A stretch of DNA of 64,000 nucleotides from Gammaproteobacteria bacterium (GCA_018822845.1 JAHJJD010000049.1:1-64000), one strand, 5' to 3'; counted from the first letter of the stretch, positions 45,327 through 55,765 are shown. Made by a program: numbers and translations. Notes: generated by a model not told the origin, from the letters alone.

Positions 45327-45950
45327 AACATCGCTCTCAACACCAATGGCAACCACCGTTACAATCCCGATATTCACCATCGGAGAACAATTCGGCGGCG
45401 GGAATACGATTATTCACAACGGGGAGCGTATTTCATGACGATCTGCACTCGTGATCGTGAATGTTTATTTGGAGAGATTGTAAACGAGACCATGCATATG
45501 AATGAATATGGTCGGATCATTGCCGAGGAGTGGGCAGCGTTAACTGAAGTACAGGATGCAATTGAAATAGGGGAGTTTGTCGTGATGCCCAATCATTTTC
45601 ATGGCATCATCATTTTCACCGTCGATATTGATGATATTGACCATGTTGACCATACCGTAGGGGCAATTCATGAATTGCCCCTACAAGAACAACGTAGAAA
45701 GATGGCATTACCCAAGGTCATTGGACGGTTTAAAATGCGCTCTGCCAAACGTATCAATCTATGTCGCAACACAAGCGGCATACCTGTTTGGCAACGCAAT
45801 TATTACGAACATATCATTCGTGACCAAGCAGACTACACACGCATTGCCGAATACATTACCGACAATCCACGCCGCTGGGTGAATGATTCATTGCATCCCG
45901 ATAACGATAACATGTGTCCTCCCACCAATCCCCGTAGGGGCAATTCATGA
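45312..45950 (+). mobile_element. REP-associated tyrosine (RAYT, Y1/IS200-like) transposase
   Basis: IHHRRTIRRREYDYSQRGAYFMTICTRDRECLFGEI; HUH motif VVMPNHFHGIII; PVWQRNYYEHIIRDQADYTRIAEYITDNPRRW. Confidence 0.93.
45657..45684. repeat. Perfect 28-bp palindrome, copy 2 (inside the RAYT ORF)
   Basis: Identical to copy 1; encodes VGAIHELPL in frame. Confidence 0.97.
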
Positions 45951-45961
45951 ATTGCCCCTAC
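45934..45961. repeat. Perfect 28-bp palindrome, copy 3 (3' end of the RAYT ORF)
   Basis: Identical to copy 1; supplies the C-terminal RRGNS and stop. Confidence 0.97.
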
Positions 45962-46051
45962 AACACCACGCAGACCACCCACAACGGAAACATGCGTAAT
46001 CATCCCCACAACCCCATCCGCAACGGTGATATGTGTAATCTCCCCATCCCC

Positions 46052-46079
46052 GTAGGGGCAATTCATGAATTGCCCCTAC
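46052..46079. repeat. Perfect 28-bp palindrome, copy 4 (upstream of hsdS)
   Basis: Identical to copy 1. Confidence 0.97.
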
Positions 46080-46110
46080 AACACCACCATCACCGAAAGG
46101 GAGGCAAAGC

Positions 46111-47274
46111 ATGGAACTGAAAGTAGGCTACAAACAAACCGAAATCGGCATAATCCCCGAAGATTGGGAAGTCAAATCTATTGAGGAAATCACAACTCGT
46201 ATTGGCGATGGATTACATGGCACGCCATTATATTCATCTAACGGCGAGTACTTCTTTATTAATGGCAATAATATTTATGAAGGAAAAATCGTTGTTACTG
46301 ATGACACAAAGCTAGTTAGTCATGCAGAGTTTATTAAACATCGTAAACCCATCAATGAAACGACAATATTGATGTCAATCAATGGGACAATTGGTAATTT
46401 AGGCTTTTTTAATAATGAAGCATTAGTACTTGGAAAAAGTGCAGCATATTTAAATATTAATCAAAATATATCTAAAAATCTTATTTATTACTCACTTCAG
46501 ACCCATAGTACTAAACAGCAATTTCTTGATGGATTGACCGGATCAACAATAGGTAATCTCGGTTTAACAACAATTCGCCAAACACAAATTCCTCTACCAC
46601 CAACAAGAATCGAACAAACCGCCATCGCCTCCGCCCTCTCCGACATGGATGCCCTGCTGGACGGTCTTGACCGCCTCATCACCAAAAAGCGCAACCTCAA
46701 ACAAGCCGCCATGCAGCAGCTTCTCACGGGCAAAACTCGGTTAGCGGGGTTTGAGGGGGAGTGGGAGGTGAAGCGGTTGGGGGACTTGCTGACTATCTGT
46801 CATGGGAAAAGCCAGAAAGATGTTGAAACTATTGATGGTACTTACCCAATACTAGCTACTGGTGGGCAAATAGGTACAGCTTCACGCGCTCTTTATGATC
46901 AGCCATCGGTACTAATTGGACGCAAAGGCACAATTAATCAGCCTCAATATATGGATACACCATTTTGGACGGTAGATACTCTTTTCTATTCAATTTTGAA
47001 GAATAATAACAATGCAAAGTTTCTTTACTACCGCTTCTGTTTAATTGATTGGATGCAGTTCAATGAAGCATCTGGTGTTCCAAGTCTCAACGCTAGAACG
47101 ATTGAAAGCATAACCATTAAAACACCATTACCTGAAGAGCAAGAAGCGATTGCGGCGGTGCTTGCGGATATGGATGCGGAGATTGCGGCGTTGGAGCAGC
47201 GGCGCACGAAGACACGGGACATTAAGCAGGGGATGATGCAGGAGTTGCTGACGGGGAGGACGCGGCTGGTATGA
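46111..47274 (+). CDS. hsdS: Type I restriction-modification system specificity subunit
   Basis: Two TRD/conserved-helix repeats: IPEDWEVKSIEEITT ... EQTAIASALSDMDALLDGLDRLITKKRNLKQAAMQQLLTGKTRL and FEGEWEVKRLGDLL ... EQEAIAAVLADMDAEIAALEQRRTKTRDIKQGMMQELLTGRTRLV. Confidence 0.97.
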   Translation: MELKVGYKQTEIGIIPEDWEVKSIEEITTRIGDGLHGTPLYSSNGEYFFINGNNIYEGKIVVTDDTKLVSHAEFIKHRKPINETTILMSINGTIGNLGFFNNEALVLGKSAAYLNINQNISKNLIYYSLQTHSTKQQFLDGLTGSTIGNLGLTTIRQTQIPLPPTRIEQTAIASALSDMDALLDGLDRLITKKRNLKQAAMQQLLTGKTRLAGFEGEWEVKRLGDLLTICHGKSQKDVETIDGTYPILATGGQIGTASRALYDQPSVLIGRKGTINQPQYMDTPFWTVDTLFYSILKNNNNAKFLYYRFCLIDWMQFNEASGVPSLNARTIESITIKTPLPEEQEAIAAVLADMDAEIAALEQRRTKTRDIKQGMMQELLTGRTRLV

Positions 47275-47975
47275 ATACACCACAACCTAATGGCTACCAA
47301 ACATGGTTGACCGATGATCCTGAATTTGTGCAGCAGCCTGCTGCACGATTGCCGTGGTTTCATATTTGCACGGTCATGGACAGGTTGCCCATCGCCAGCA
47401 TGATCCCGGACGATGTGGAACGTGAATTACGCTCGCTCGACGAACTGGGGCGGGTGATTCTGATGCTTGCCCACCGTCTGGGTGAAATCAGCAATGAGGA
47501 CATCCAGCACTACCGGCGCGAACACCCCCGCGACATTGGCGTGCGCCTCAAACAACTGGTAACGGCAAACTGGCTGGAGAAAGCCGGGCATGGGCGCGGA
47601 ACCCGTTACCGTTTGCCCGTGCGGGTACAGGTGGATGGTGCATCCCCCGCCAACTCCGAACATTTGAGTGAAGACTCCGAACATTTAGGCAAAAGCTCCG
47701 AACATTTCGAGACTGAACAAGAATTGGCGTTGTTACAGATTGCAGAAAATGTGCGGAACAAACGCAAGGTTTCCAAACCCCTGATGGAAGCAACTATCCT
47801 CACCCTTTGTGCAGCGGATTGGCTGTCGCTGAAAATGTTGGCACATCTACTAAACCGCACCCCTGATTCCCTAAGAAACCACTACATTACGCCTATGTTG
47901 AGTGATGGTCGTTTGCAGGCACGGATGCCCGATAAACCTAATCATCCCAATCAGGCTTACAGGAAGGGGATATGA
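47271..47975 (+). CDS. R-M-associated winged-helix-like protein with SEHL linker repeats
   Basis: 4-nt overlap with hsdS; NSEHLSEDSEHLGKSSEHF; C-terminus LAHLLNRTPDSLRNHYITPMLSDGRLQARMPDKPNHPNQAYR resembles the C-terminal domain of AlbA_2 proteins. Confidence 0.7.
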   Translation: MNTPQPNGYQTWLTDDPEFVQQPAARLPWFHICTVMDRLPIASMIPDDVERELRSLDELGRVILMLAHRLGEISNEDIQHYRREHPRDIGVRLKQLVTANWLEKAGHGRGTRYRLPVRVQVDGASPANSEHLSEDSEHLGKSSEHFETEQELALLQIAENVRNKRKVSKPLMEATILTLCAADWLSLKMLAHLLNRTPDSLRNHYITPMLSDGRLQARMPDKPNHPNQAYRKGI

Positions 47976-49324
47976 ACGAACACCAAACCATCGAGTGGAA
48001 AGAAGTCTGGCGCGATGAATACCTGAAATGGATTTGCGGCTTTGCCAATGCGCAAGGCGGCACGCTGATTATCGGCAAGGATGACAACGGCAACACCACG
48101 GGGCTACCCAACGCCCGCAAATTGCTGGAAGACATCCCCAATAAAGTGCGCGACATCCTCGGCATCGTCGTTGACGTAAACCTGCACACCGAAAACCAGC
48201 GCGATTATCTCGCCATCGTGGTCGAAGCCCATCCCTACCCGGTGAGTTACAAAGGCGAATACCACTACCGCAGCGGCAGCACCAAACAGGAACTCAAAGG
48301 CGCGGCACTCGACGCTTTCCTGCTGAAAAAGCACGGTGTGCGTTGGGATGCAGTTCCCGTCCCCAATATCAGCCTCAAGGATTGCAGCCCGACCGCCTTC
48401 CAGCTTTTCCGCACCAAAGCCACCAAAAGCGGGCGCATGAGCGACGACGTGCTACACGACAACAATGAATCGCTGCTGGAAAACCTGCAACTGCACGACG
48501 GGCGTTACCTCAAACGCGCCACCACCCTGCTGTTTTACGACAAGCCCGAAAAATACGTTTCCGGCGCAACCATCAAGCTTGGCTTTTTCATCACTGACGA
48601 CGAATTGCGCTTTCAGGACGAAATCCACGGCAACCTGTTCCAGCAAGTCGATCAAACACTGGATACACTGTTTACCAAATACCTGAAAGCCCACATCAGC
48701 TACGAAGGCATCCAGCGGGTCGAACGCTTCCTGTTCCCGCCGCTTGCCCTGCGCGAAGCCCTGCTCAATGCCGTGGTACACAAGGACTACAGCAGCGGCA
48801 TCCCCATCCAGATCAGCGTCTACGAAGACCGGATTGTGTTCTGGAATTACGGACAACTCCCCGAACACTGGACGCTCGAACGCCTGCTGGGCAAACATCC
48901 TTCCAACCCATTCAACCCACTGATTGCCAATACCTTCTTCCGCTGTGGCTATATTGAGTCATGGGGTCGTGGTATCGAAAAGATCAACCGCGAATGCGAA
49001 AAGTGGGGCATCCCACCGCCTGAATACGATTACGGTATGTCGGGGCTGATGCTGACGTTTCGTGCCAACCCCGCACAATTGGCGGAATCACTGGGAAAAA
49101 TGTCGGTAAAAACGTCGGTAGAAACACCCAAAATGCCGGTAAAAACGCCCGAGCAAATACTGATAATCCTGGCGGAAGACTCCAGCCTGACACTGGCTGA
49201 AGTGGCTGAAAGGATTGGCAAAACCTTGCGTACCGTAGAGCGTGCAGCCACTAAACTGGTGAAAGCGGGGCGTTTGCGTTATGTAGGCCCGAAAAAAGGT
49301 GGTCATTGGGAGGTCATCGAATGA
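47972..49324 (+). CDS. AlbA_2/Schlafen-type putative ATP-binding DNA-binding protein
   Basis: TIEWKEVWRDEYLKWICGFANAQGGTLIIGKDDNGNTTGLPNARKLLEDIPNKVRDILG; C-terminal HTH. Confidence 0.9.
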   Translation: MNEHQTIEWKEVWRDEYLKWICGFANAQGGTLIIGKDDNGNTTGLPNARKLLEDIPNKVRDILGIVVDVNLHTENQRDYLAIVVEAHPYPVSYKGEYHYRSGSTKQELKGAALDAFLLKKHGVRWDAVPVPNISLKDCSPTAFQLFRTKATKSGRMSDDVLHDNNESLLENLQLHDGRYLKRATTLLFYDKPEKYVSGATIKLGFFITDDELRFQDEIHGNLFQQVDQTLDTLFTKYLKAHISYEGIQRVERFLFPPLALREALLNAVVHKDYSSGIPIQISVYEDRIVFWNYGQLPEHWTLERLLGKHPSNPFNPLIANTFFRCGYIESWGRGIEKINRECEKWGIPPPEYDYGMSGLMLTFRANPAQLAESLGKMSVKTSVETPKMPVKTPEQILIILAEDSSLTLAEVAERIGKTLRTVERAATKLVKAGRLRYVGPKKGGHWEVIE

Positions 49325-49378
49325 CCACAAACCTCCCAACCACCGCCGTAGGGGCGAATACCAACCAAGGATTTGCCA

Positions 49379-52300
49379 ATGCCTGACCAAACCCGCCCGG
49401 AACGCCACACCCAAAACCGAGTAGTCCAACTGTTCACCGACCAGAACCACCCTGACTGGCTGGGCTACCGCTACCTCGGCGACTGGCACAAACGCACCAA
49501 CAACCGCCCTCTTGAAGCGGAATTGTTACAGGCCAACCTGAAACAACGCGGCTATTCCGATGCTCACATTGCCGCCGCCCTGACCAAACTGGAAACCGCC
49601 GCCGATACCACCGGCATCACGCTCTATCAGGCCAACCTGCGCATCTACCAGTTGCTACGCTACGGCATCCCGCTACAAATAGCTGTCGGGCAAGCCCATG
49701 AAACCGTCCACCTGATCGACTGGGACACACCCAAAAACAATGATTTCGCCCTCGCTGAAGAAGTCACCCTCAAAGGTGGCGCAGAACGCCGCCCCGATAT
49801 AGTCCTCTACCTCAACGGCATCGCCATCGCCGTGATTGAGCTGAAACGCGGCTCGGTTGAAGTCACCGACGCCATCCGCCAGCTTGTCAGCAATCAGGAA
49901 AAGATTTTCAACGAAGGCTTTTTCAGCACCGTGCAATTCGTGTTCGCTGGTAACGACTCACAAGGTTTGTACTACGGCACAACCGGCACAGCAGAAACGT
50001 ATTTCCTGGCATGGAAAGACGAAACCGGCAGCATCAACGCCCCCGCCTCCGGTGAATTGCTGGACAAACCGTTGGCGCAACTGTGCCACCCCGTCCGCCT
50101 GCTTGACCTGATGCGTAACTTCATCATCTTTGACGGAGGCATCAAGAAAGTCCCGCGCCCGCACCAGTTTTTCGGCATCAAGGCCGCACAGGAACGCATC
50201 CGCCAACGTGAAGGCGGCTACATCTGGCACACGCAAGGCAGCGGCAAGAGCATCCTGATGGTACTGCTGGCGAAATGGATCATGGAACACGACCCCGACG
50301 CCCGCATCCTGGTCATCACCGACCGCGACGAACTCGACAAGCAGATCGAAGGCGTGATGCGCAATGCGGGTGTCATCGGCGAGGAAGCAGCCTCCCCACG
50401 CATTACTTCCCGCGCCCAGTTCCTTGAAAAACTGACTTCTACCACCCCGCGCCTGCTGTGCGCCCTGATCCACAAATTCGAGCCAGACCTCAAGGGCGCA
50501 GTACCGCGCATCCATGGGCGCTTTTACGTCTTCGTCGATGAATGTCATCGCACCCAGGGCGGCGACATGAACCAGCAAATGAAACAGCGCTGGCTGAAAG
50601 ACGCCATTTTCATCGGCTTCACTGGCACGCCGTTGTTACGCAAGGAAAAGAAAACCACTGAGGCTGTCTTCGGTACGCCGATCCACAGCTACAAGTTCCA
50701 TCAGGCCGTCGCCGACAAGGTAGTGCTGGATTTGAAGTACGAAGCCCGTGACGTACCGCAACGCCTGACCACGCAAAAAGCCGTAGATCGCTGGTTTGAT
50801 CAGGCCACCAGAAATCTCAACAACTTCCAGAAAGCCGTGTTGCGCAAACGCTGGGCGAACATGGAAAAGCTGATGAGCGCCAAGGAACGCAAGGAGCGCA
50901 TCATCGCCAGCATTATTGAGGATTTCAGCCTCAAGACCCGCCTCAACAATGACCGGGGCACGGCGATTCTGGTGGCGGCCTCCATCTACGACGCCTGCCA
51001 CTATTTCCGCCTGTTGCAGAACATGCCTTTTGGCAAGCATTGCGGCATCATCACCTCCTACGAACCCAATGCCAACGCGGTTTCCAAAGAGCCGAAAGAC
51101 AGCGACGAACGCTATAAGTACGACACCTACCAACAGTATGTGCTAAAGGATTTTGCCAGCACCGACAAATACGAGACGGAAATCAAGCGTCGCTTCATCC
51201 ATGAGCCTGCCAACTGCAAACTGCTGATCGTGGTCAGCAAACTGCTGACGGGTTTCGATGCACCTTCCTGCACCTATATTTATCTGGATAACGAACTGCA
51301 CGACCACAACCTGTTCCAGGCCATTTGCCGCACCAACCGTCTGGACGGCGACGACAAGGATTACGGTTACATCGTCGACTTCAAGGAACTGTTCGGCGAC
51401 GTACAGGAAGCGATTGCCGTCTACAGCTCCGACGAACTGGAGCCGGACGAAAACGGCGGCACGGAGGGCAACAACGTCAAGCTCAAGGACTGGCTGCAAG
51501 AGGGCCGGAAACAACTGGATGCTGCCCGTGAAGCCCTGCAATACCTGTGCGAACCCGTAGCGCAACCGCGCCAACTGGAGCAATACCTGCACTATTTCTG
51601 CGGCAACGCCAGTAACCCCGAAGCCCTGAACGAAACCGAAGCGCTGCGCATCCCGTTCTACAAGGCGGTGGCAATGTTTATCCGCGCTTTCGCAGCCATT
51701 TCCCAGCACCTTGCCGAGGCAGGCTACCCGGCGGGTGAAATTGCCCGCCTGAACAGCGAGGTCGGCTTCTTTAGCGAGATTCGCGCCGCCATCAAGCATT
51801 ATTCCGGCGAAGAGATGGATACCAAGCCCTATGAAGCGGACATGCGTCACCTCATCAACACCTACATCCAGGCTGACCCAGCTGATCCGCTGGGCGCAAT
51901 CGACCAATACTCACTGGTGGAATTGATCGTCGAAACCGGCATCCACGACGCCATCGCCCGCAAGCTCAACGAAAAAGGCAAGCTGTCGAAGAATGCCGTC
52001 GCCGAGAGCATCATCAACAACATCCGCAAAACCATCATCCGCAACCAGCTCACTGACCCGCGTTTCTACGCACAGATGTCCAAACTGCTGGATGACCTGA
52101 TCAAACAGCAGCGCGATGATGCGGCATCCTATGAGGAATTCCTCAAAAAAGCCGAAGACCTGATCAAGCAGCAGGCGCAAGGCCAGACCAGCGAGGCCAT
52201 TCCCGCCGAATTGCAGGGCAAGCGCGAAGCCATTGTTATCTATAATAACCTGCCGGACATCCTCGCCAGCATTCAATCCGGGGACAAATCCAGCGAAACT

Positions 52301-52504
52301 CCCCACCCGGAATACGGTAACACCCGTGCTACGCTGGCGCTGAAAATAGACCGCACCATGCGCGAACACGCCCCGGCAAGCTGGCGCGGCGACGAAGCGC
52401 GGGAAAGCCAGGTGCTGAACGCATTGTTCCGCGTCATGAACAAAAACCGTGAAGCCACCAGAGCGCTGTTCGACATCATCAAAAACATGCACGGCTACGA
52501 ATGA
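49379..52504 (+). CDS. hsdR: Type I restriction-modification system endonuclease/translocase subunit
   Basis: [28 protein letters not shown] nuclease motif; [39 protein letters not shown]. Confidence 0.97.
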   Translation: MPDQTRPERHTQNRVVQLFTDQNHPDWLGYRYLGDWHKRTNNRPLEAELLQANLKQRGYSDAHIAAALTKLETAADTTGITLYQANLRIYQLLRYGIPLQIAVGQAHETVHLIDWDTPKNNDFALAEEVTLKGGAERRPDIVLYLNGIAIAVIELKRGSVEVTDAIRQLVSNQEKIFNEGFFSTVQFVFAGNDSQGLYYGTTGTAETYFLAWKDETGSINAPASGELLDKPLAQLCHPVRLLDLMRNFIIFDGGIKKVPRPHQFFGIKAAQERIRQREGGYIWHTQGSGKSILMVLLAKWIMEHDPDARILVITDRDELDKQIEGVMRNAGVIGEEAASPRITSRAQFLEKLTSTTPRLLCALIHKFEPDLKGAVPRIHGRFYVFVDECHRTQGGDMNQQMKQRWLKDAIFIGFTGTPLLRKEKKTTEAVFGTPIHSYKFHQAVADKVVLDLKYEARDVPQRLTTQKAVDRWFDQATRNLNNFQKAVLRKRWANMEKLMSAKERKERIIASIIEDFSLKTRLNNDRGTAILVAASIYDACHYFRLLQNMPFGKHCGIITSYEPNANAVSKEPKDSDERYKYDTYQQYVLKDFASTDKYETEIKRRFIHEPANCKLLIVVSKLLTGFDAPSCTYIYLDNELHDHNLFQAICRTNRLDGDDKDYGYIVDFKELFGDVQEAIAVYSSDELEPDENGGTEGNNVKLKDWLQEGRKQLDAAREALQYLCEPVAQPRQLEQYLHYFCGNASNPEALNETEALRIPFYKAVAMFIRAFAAISQHLAEAGYPAGEIARLNSEVGFFSEIRAAIKHYSGEEMDTKPYEADMRHLINTYIQADPADPLGAIDQYSLVELIVETGIHDAIARKLNEKGKLSKNAVAESIINNIRKTIIRNQLTDPRFYAQMSKLLDDLIKQQRDDAASYEEFLKKAEDLIKQQAQGQTSEAIPAELQGKREAIVIYNNLPDILASIQSGDKSSETPHPEYGNTRATLALKIDRTMREHAPASWRGDEARESQVLNALFRVMNKNREATRALFDIIKNMHGYE

Positions 52505-53217
52505 GCGAAACCATCCAGCTAGGCGACATTGCGATTGCTGTCACCCGCAAACGTATCAAGAACGTCCACCTTTCCGTCCACCCGCCGGAAGGCCACGTCA
52601 CCCTGTCTGCCCCGCTCAATACCCGATTGGAGGTAGCCCGCGCCTATGCCATATCCAGACTCGGCTGGATTCGCCAACAACAGGAACAGCTACGCAATCA
52701 GGCACGCGAAACACCCCAAGAATTCATAGGGCGCGAAACCCATTACCTGTGGGGACGTCGCTACCTGCTGAATGTCGAAGAAACCCCATTCCGTCCCAGG
52801 ATTGACATCGACCACAAGCGTATCACCCTGTTCGTGCGTGCCGACACCGACCATACGGATCGGGCAAGGGTTATGCACGAATGGCATAAATCCCTGTTGC
52901 ATGAGCATATCCGCCAACTGCTGCGCAAATGGGAACCGAAACTGGGTGTCAAGGTACAGGCGTATTTCCTGCAACGCATGAAAACCAAATGGGGAAGCTG
53001 CAACCACAAGGCCGGGAACATCCGCCTGAATACCGAACTGGTGAAAAAACCCAAGGATTTGGTGGAGTATGTGGTGGTGCATGAACTGGTGCACCTGCTG
53101 GAACCGACCCACAACGACCGTTTCATTGCCATACTCAGTGAGCATTACCCCCACTGGCGGGAAGCACGCGCCGAACTCAATGAATTGCCACTGGCCGCCG
53201 AAGACTGGCGGGAATAA
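52501..53217 (+). CDS. YgjP-like M48-type metallopeptidase
   Basis: [59 protein letters not shown]; 4-nt overlap with hsdR. Confidence 0.9.
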   Translation: MSETIQLGDIAIAVTRKRIKNVHLSVHPPEGHVTLSAPLNTRLEVARAYAISRLGWIRQQQEQLRNQARETPQEFIGRETHYLWGRRYLLNVEETPFRPRIDIDHKRITLFVRADTDHTDRARVMHEWHKSLLHEHIRQLLRKWEPKLGVKVQAYFLQRMKTKWGSCNHKAGNIRLNTELVKKPKDLVEYVVVHELVHLLEPTHNDRFIAILSEHYPHWREARAELNELPLAAEDWRE

Positions 53218-53226
53218 GCCTGATCG

Positions 53227-53943
53227 TCAGTGTTGCAAAACGTACCTTGAAGTACTAACCACCCGCCCAGCAGCATCCACCGCACTGACTGAAACAGAAT
53301 CCCCCACGTACTGCCGCTCAAAGGCAATATTCATCGGCGTAATCGGCTCTGCTGCATAAAACCGTGCTGTCAGGGTATTCCCCTCCACCCGCAGCCACAC
53401 CACCAGCGGCGTTTGCAAACTGTTTTCCAGCCGCAAATCCTTGTAACCATAAACCACCGTGGCATCCGAACCCAGCGGCGTGAAACGCTCATCCTCTTTG
53501 TAAAAATCCACCGAATGGTGGTGCCGCTCAACAATCCTCAGGCTTCCCAGCAGCGCAAGGTGATAGAGGATGCTGGAAAGCTGGCACAAGCCGCCGCCAA
53601 AGTCCTTTTGCAACTTGCCGCCGATAATGTTGCGCCCTTCTTTGTAACCACGCTGTTCAGACGCCTCGCCAATCAGTTGCCAGAACGACAAAATGGCTCC
53701 CGGCTCCCACAGCAGCAAATGCAAGCGGTCTGCCGCCAGAGTAATGTTATGGATTTTGTTTTCGACCATGGAGCTTGGCATGATGGGCTGTACCAACTCG
53801 ATGTAGTGCGGGAATGCCTGAAGATCAGCTACCTTGCGCCTGACCCAGCGGAATGCAGTGCCGTTTGCCACATCAGCAACACGGCGCAAGGCAAGTTTGA
53901 GGTATCTTTTCAGCTTGCGCATAAGCATTCCCACAGGAATCAC
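53227..53943 (-). CDS. VanW family protein
   Basis: GAILSFWQLIGEASEQRGYKEGRNIIGGKLQKDFGGGLCQLSSILYHLAL. Confidence 0.88.
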   Translation of the reverse strand: MIPVGMLMRKLKRYLKLALRRVADVANGTAFRWVRRKVADLQAFPHYIELVQPIMPSSMVENKIHNITLAADRLHLLLWEPGAILSFWQLIGEASEQRGYKEGRNIIGGKLQKDFGGGLCQLSSILYHLALLGSLRIVERHHHSVDFYKEDERFTPLGSDATVVYGYKDLRLENSLQTPLVVWLRVEGNTLTARFYAAEPITPMNIAFERQYVGDSVSVSAVDAAGRVVSTSRYVLQH

Positions 53944-54081
53944 GGTATCAACGAATTTAGCAGCTTATGGAACCCATTGATACTGTGCAGCAAAGCAGAC
54001 GCCCACAGTTTTCTTGACGGCTATCTGCCGCCCCGCCATTATTGCAGGGCAATATTTTCACCCGGACAACAAGGCAAAGCC

Positions 54082-54969
54082 ATGCAAACCACCAAACCCG
54101 TCATCGGCTGGATCGGCCCCGGCATCATGGGCAACCCCATGTGCAAAAACCTGATGAAAGCAGGTTTCCCGCTCGCGGTTTACGCCCGCCGCACCGAATC
54201 CGCGCAGGAACTCACCGACCTCGGGGCCAGCTTCTACGCCAGCCCCGCTGAACTCGCTGCCAACGTCGACATCATCATTTCGATGGTTTCCGACACACCG
54301 GATGTGCAAGCCGTCCTGCTGGGTGAAAACGGCGTCATGGCAGGCGGCAAACCGGGCCTGCTGGTGATCGACATGAGCACCATTTCCCCGGTCGCTACCC
54401 GTGAAATCGCAGCGCAACTGGCGGAAAAAGACATCCGTTTCCTTGATGCGCCTGTTTCCGGCGGCGATGTTGGCGCAATCGCCGGAACCCTGACCATCAT
54501 GGTTGGCGGTAATGCAGCAGACCTGGAATACGCCCGCCCTGCCCTCGAAGCCATGGGCAAAACCATTACCCACATCGGCGGCCACGGCGCAGGCCAGCTA
54601 ACCAAAGCCTGCAACCAGTTGATTGCCGCACAAACCGTGATTGCCGTCAGTGAAGCGTTTGAACTGGCGAAAGCCGCTGGTGTCGACCCAGCCAGGGTGC
54701 GCGCTGCCCTGCTGGGCGGTTTCGCTTATTCGCGCGTGCTGGAACTGCACGGCCAGCGGATTCTGGATGAAAACTTCCAGCCCGGTTTTATGGCCAAACT
54801 GCACAACAAGGACATGCATATCGTCACCGATACACTGGCCACTTTCGGCCTCAACCTGCCCGGCACGCAACGCGCCGCCGATTACATGCAGGCGCTGGTG
54901 GATCGGGGCGACGGGGATCTTGATTCCTCCGCGCTGGCCAAAATCGTGCAACAACAGATACATTCGTAG
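54082..54969 (+). CDS. NAD(P)-dependent beta-hydroxyacid dehydrogenase (2-hydroxy-3-oxopropionate reductase-like)
   Basis: IGWIGPGIMGNPMCKNLMKAGFPLAVYAR; FLDAPVSGGDVGAIAGTLTIMVGG; GAGQLTKACNQ. Confidence 0.92.
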   Translation: MQTTKPVIGWIGPGIMGNPMCKNLMKAGFPLAVYARRTESAQELTDLGASFYASPAELAANVDIIISMVSDTPDVQAVLLGENGVMAGGKPGLLVIDMSTISPVATREIAAQLAEKDIRFLDAPVSGGDVGAIAGTLTIMVGGNAADLEYARPALEAMGKTITHIGGHGAGQLTKACNQLIAAQTVIAVSEAFELAKAAGVDPARVRAALLGGFAYSRVLELHGQRILDENFQPGFMAKLHNKDMHIVTDTLATFGLNLPGTQRAADYMQALVDRGDGDLDSSALAKIVQQQIHS

Positions 54970-54985
54970 ACGGCTTATTGAAGGA

Positions 54986-55702
54986 ATGAACATGCAAATC
55001 CAGAACCCTGACGCCATCACCCGCTGTAACGAACTCGACCTGATCGGCCAGAAACTGCCACTGGCAGGCGCAACCGTACTTGAACTCGGCTGCGGCACCG
55101 CCCGCATGACGCGCATGATCGCGGAACGCTTCCCGGTTGCACGCATCATTGCCACTGAAGTCGACCAAATCCAGCACGCCCGCAATATGGGCAGCGAACG
55201 CCCGGCCACCATCGAATTCAAATCCGGCGGCGCACAGGCCATCGACGCCCCCGACAACAGCATAGACGTGATTTTCATGTTCAAATCCCTGCATCACGTA
55301 CCACCCCAACTGATGGCGCAAGGCTTGCAGGAAATTGCCCGCGTGCTCAAACCCGGCGGGCTGGCGTGGATTTCCGAGCCAGTGTACGCAGGTGCTTTCA
55401 ACGACATCCTGCGCCTGTTCCATGACGAAAAGGTCGTGCGTGAACTGGCTTTCCAGGCTGTGTGTGATGCGGTGGAAAGCGGTAGGCTGGAACTGGCCGA
55501 ACAAATTTTCTGTAACACCGAATCGCGCTTTACCGGCTTCGACGAATTCGACCAGCGCATTCTTCAGGTCACGCATACCAATCACCAGCTGGATGCCGGG
55601 CTGTACGAGGAAGTCAAAACCCGCTTCAACGCGCATGTAGGGCCGGATGGCGCACGCTTCGAGAATCCGATGCGCTTCGACATCCTGCGTAAACCGCTCT
55701 GA
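54986..55702 (+). CDS. Class I SAM-dependent methyltransferase
   Basis: TVLELGCGTARMTRMIAERFP; VIFMFKSLHHVPPQLMAQGLQEIARVLKPGGLAWISEPVYA. Confidence 0.88.
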   Translation: MNMQIQNPDAITRCNELDLIGQKLPLAGATVLELGCGTARMTRMIAERFPVARIIATEVDQIQHARNMGSERPATIEFKSGGAQAIDAPDNSIDVIFMFKSLHHVPPQLMAQGLQEIARVLKPGGLAWISEPVYAGAFNDILRLFHDEKVVRELAFQAVCDAVESGRLELAEQIFCNTESRFTGFDEFDQRILQVTHTNHQLDAGLYEEVKTRFNAHVGPDGARFENPMRFDILRKPL

Positions 55703-55765
55703 AAGTTAGCCCACGGATAGTCGGGACTTGCGGCAGTTTTGTGGATAATCGTTAGAATGATCAGC

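Noticed and set aside
45833-46066. Minus-strand ORF beginning MNCPYGDGE
   Set aside because: Arises because the palindrome gives the same start (MNCPY) on both strands; no homology beyond the repeat.
45299-46079. Possible CRISPR array
   Set aside because: Four identical palindromes, but spacing is highly irregular (358, 277, 118 bp) and the intervals are coding; no cas genes seen. Better explained as RAYT-linked palindromes.
42856-53217. Prophage or integrative element carrying the hsd genes
   Set aside because: No integrase, structural phage genes, conjugation genes or att-like tRNA repeats seen at either end.
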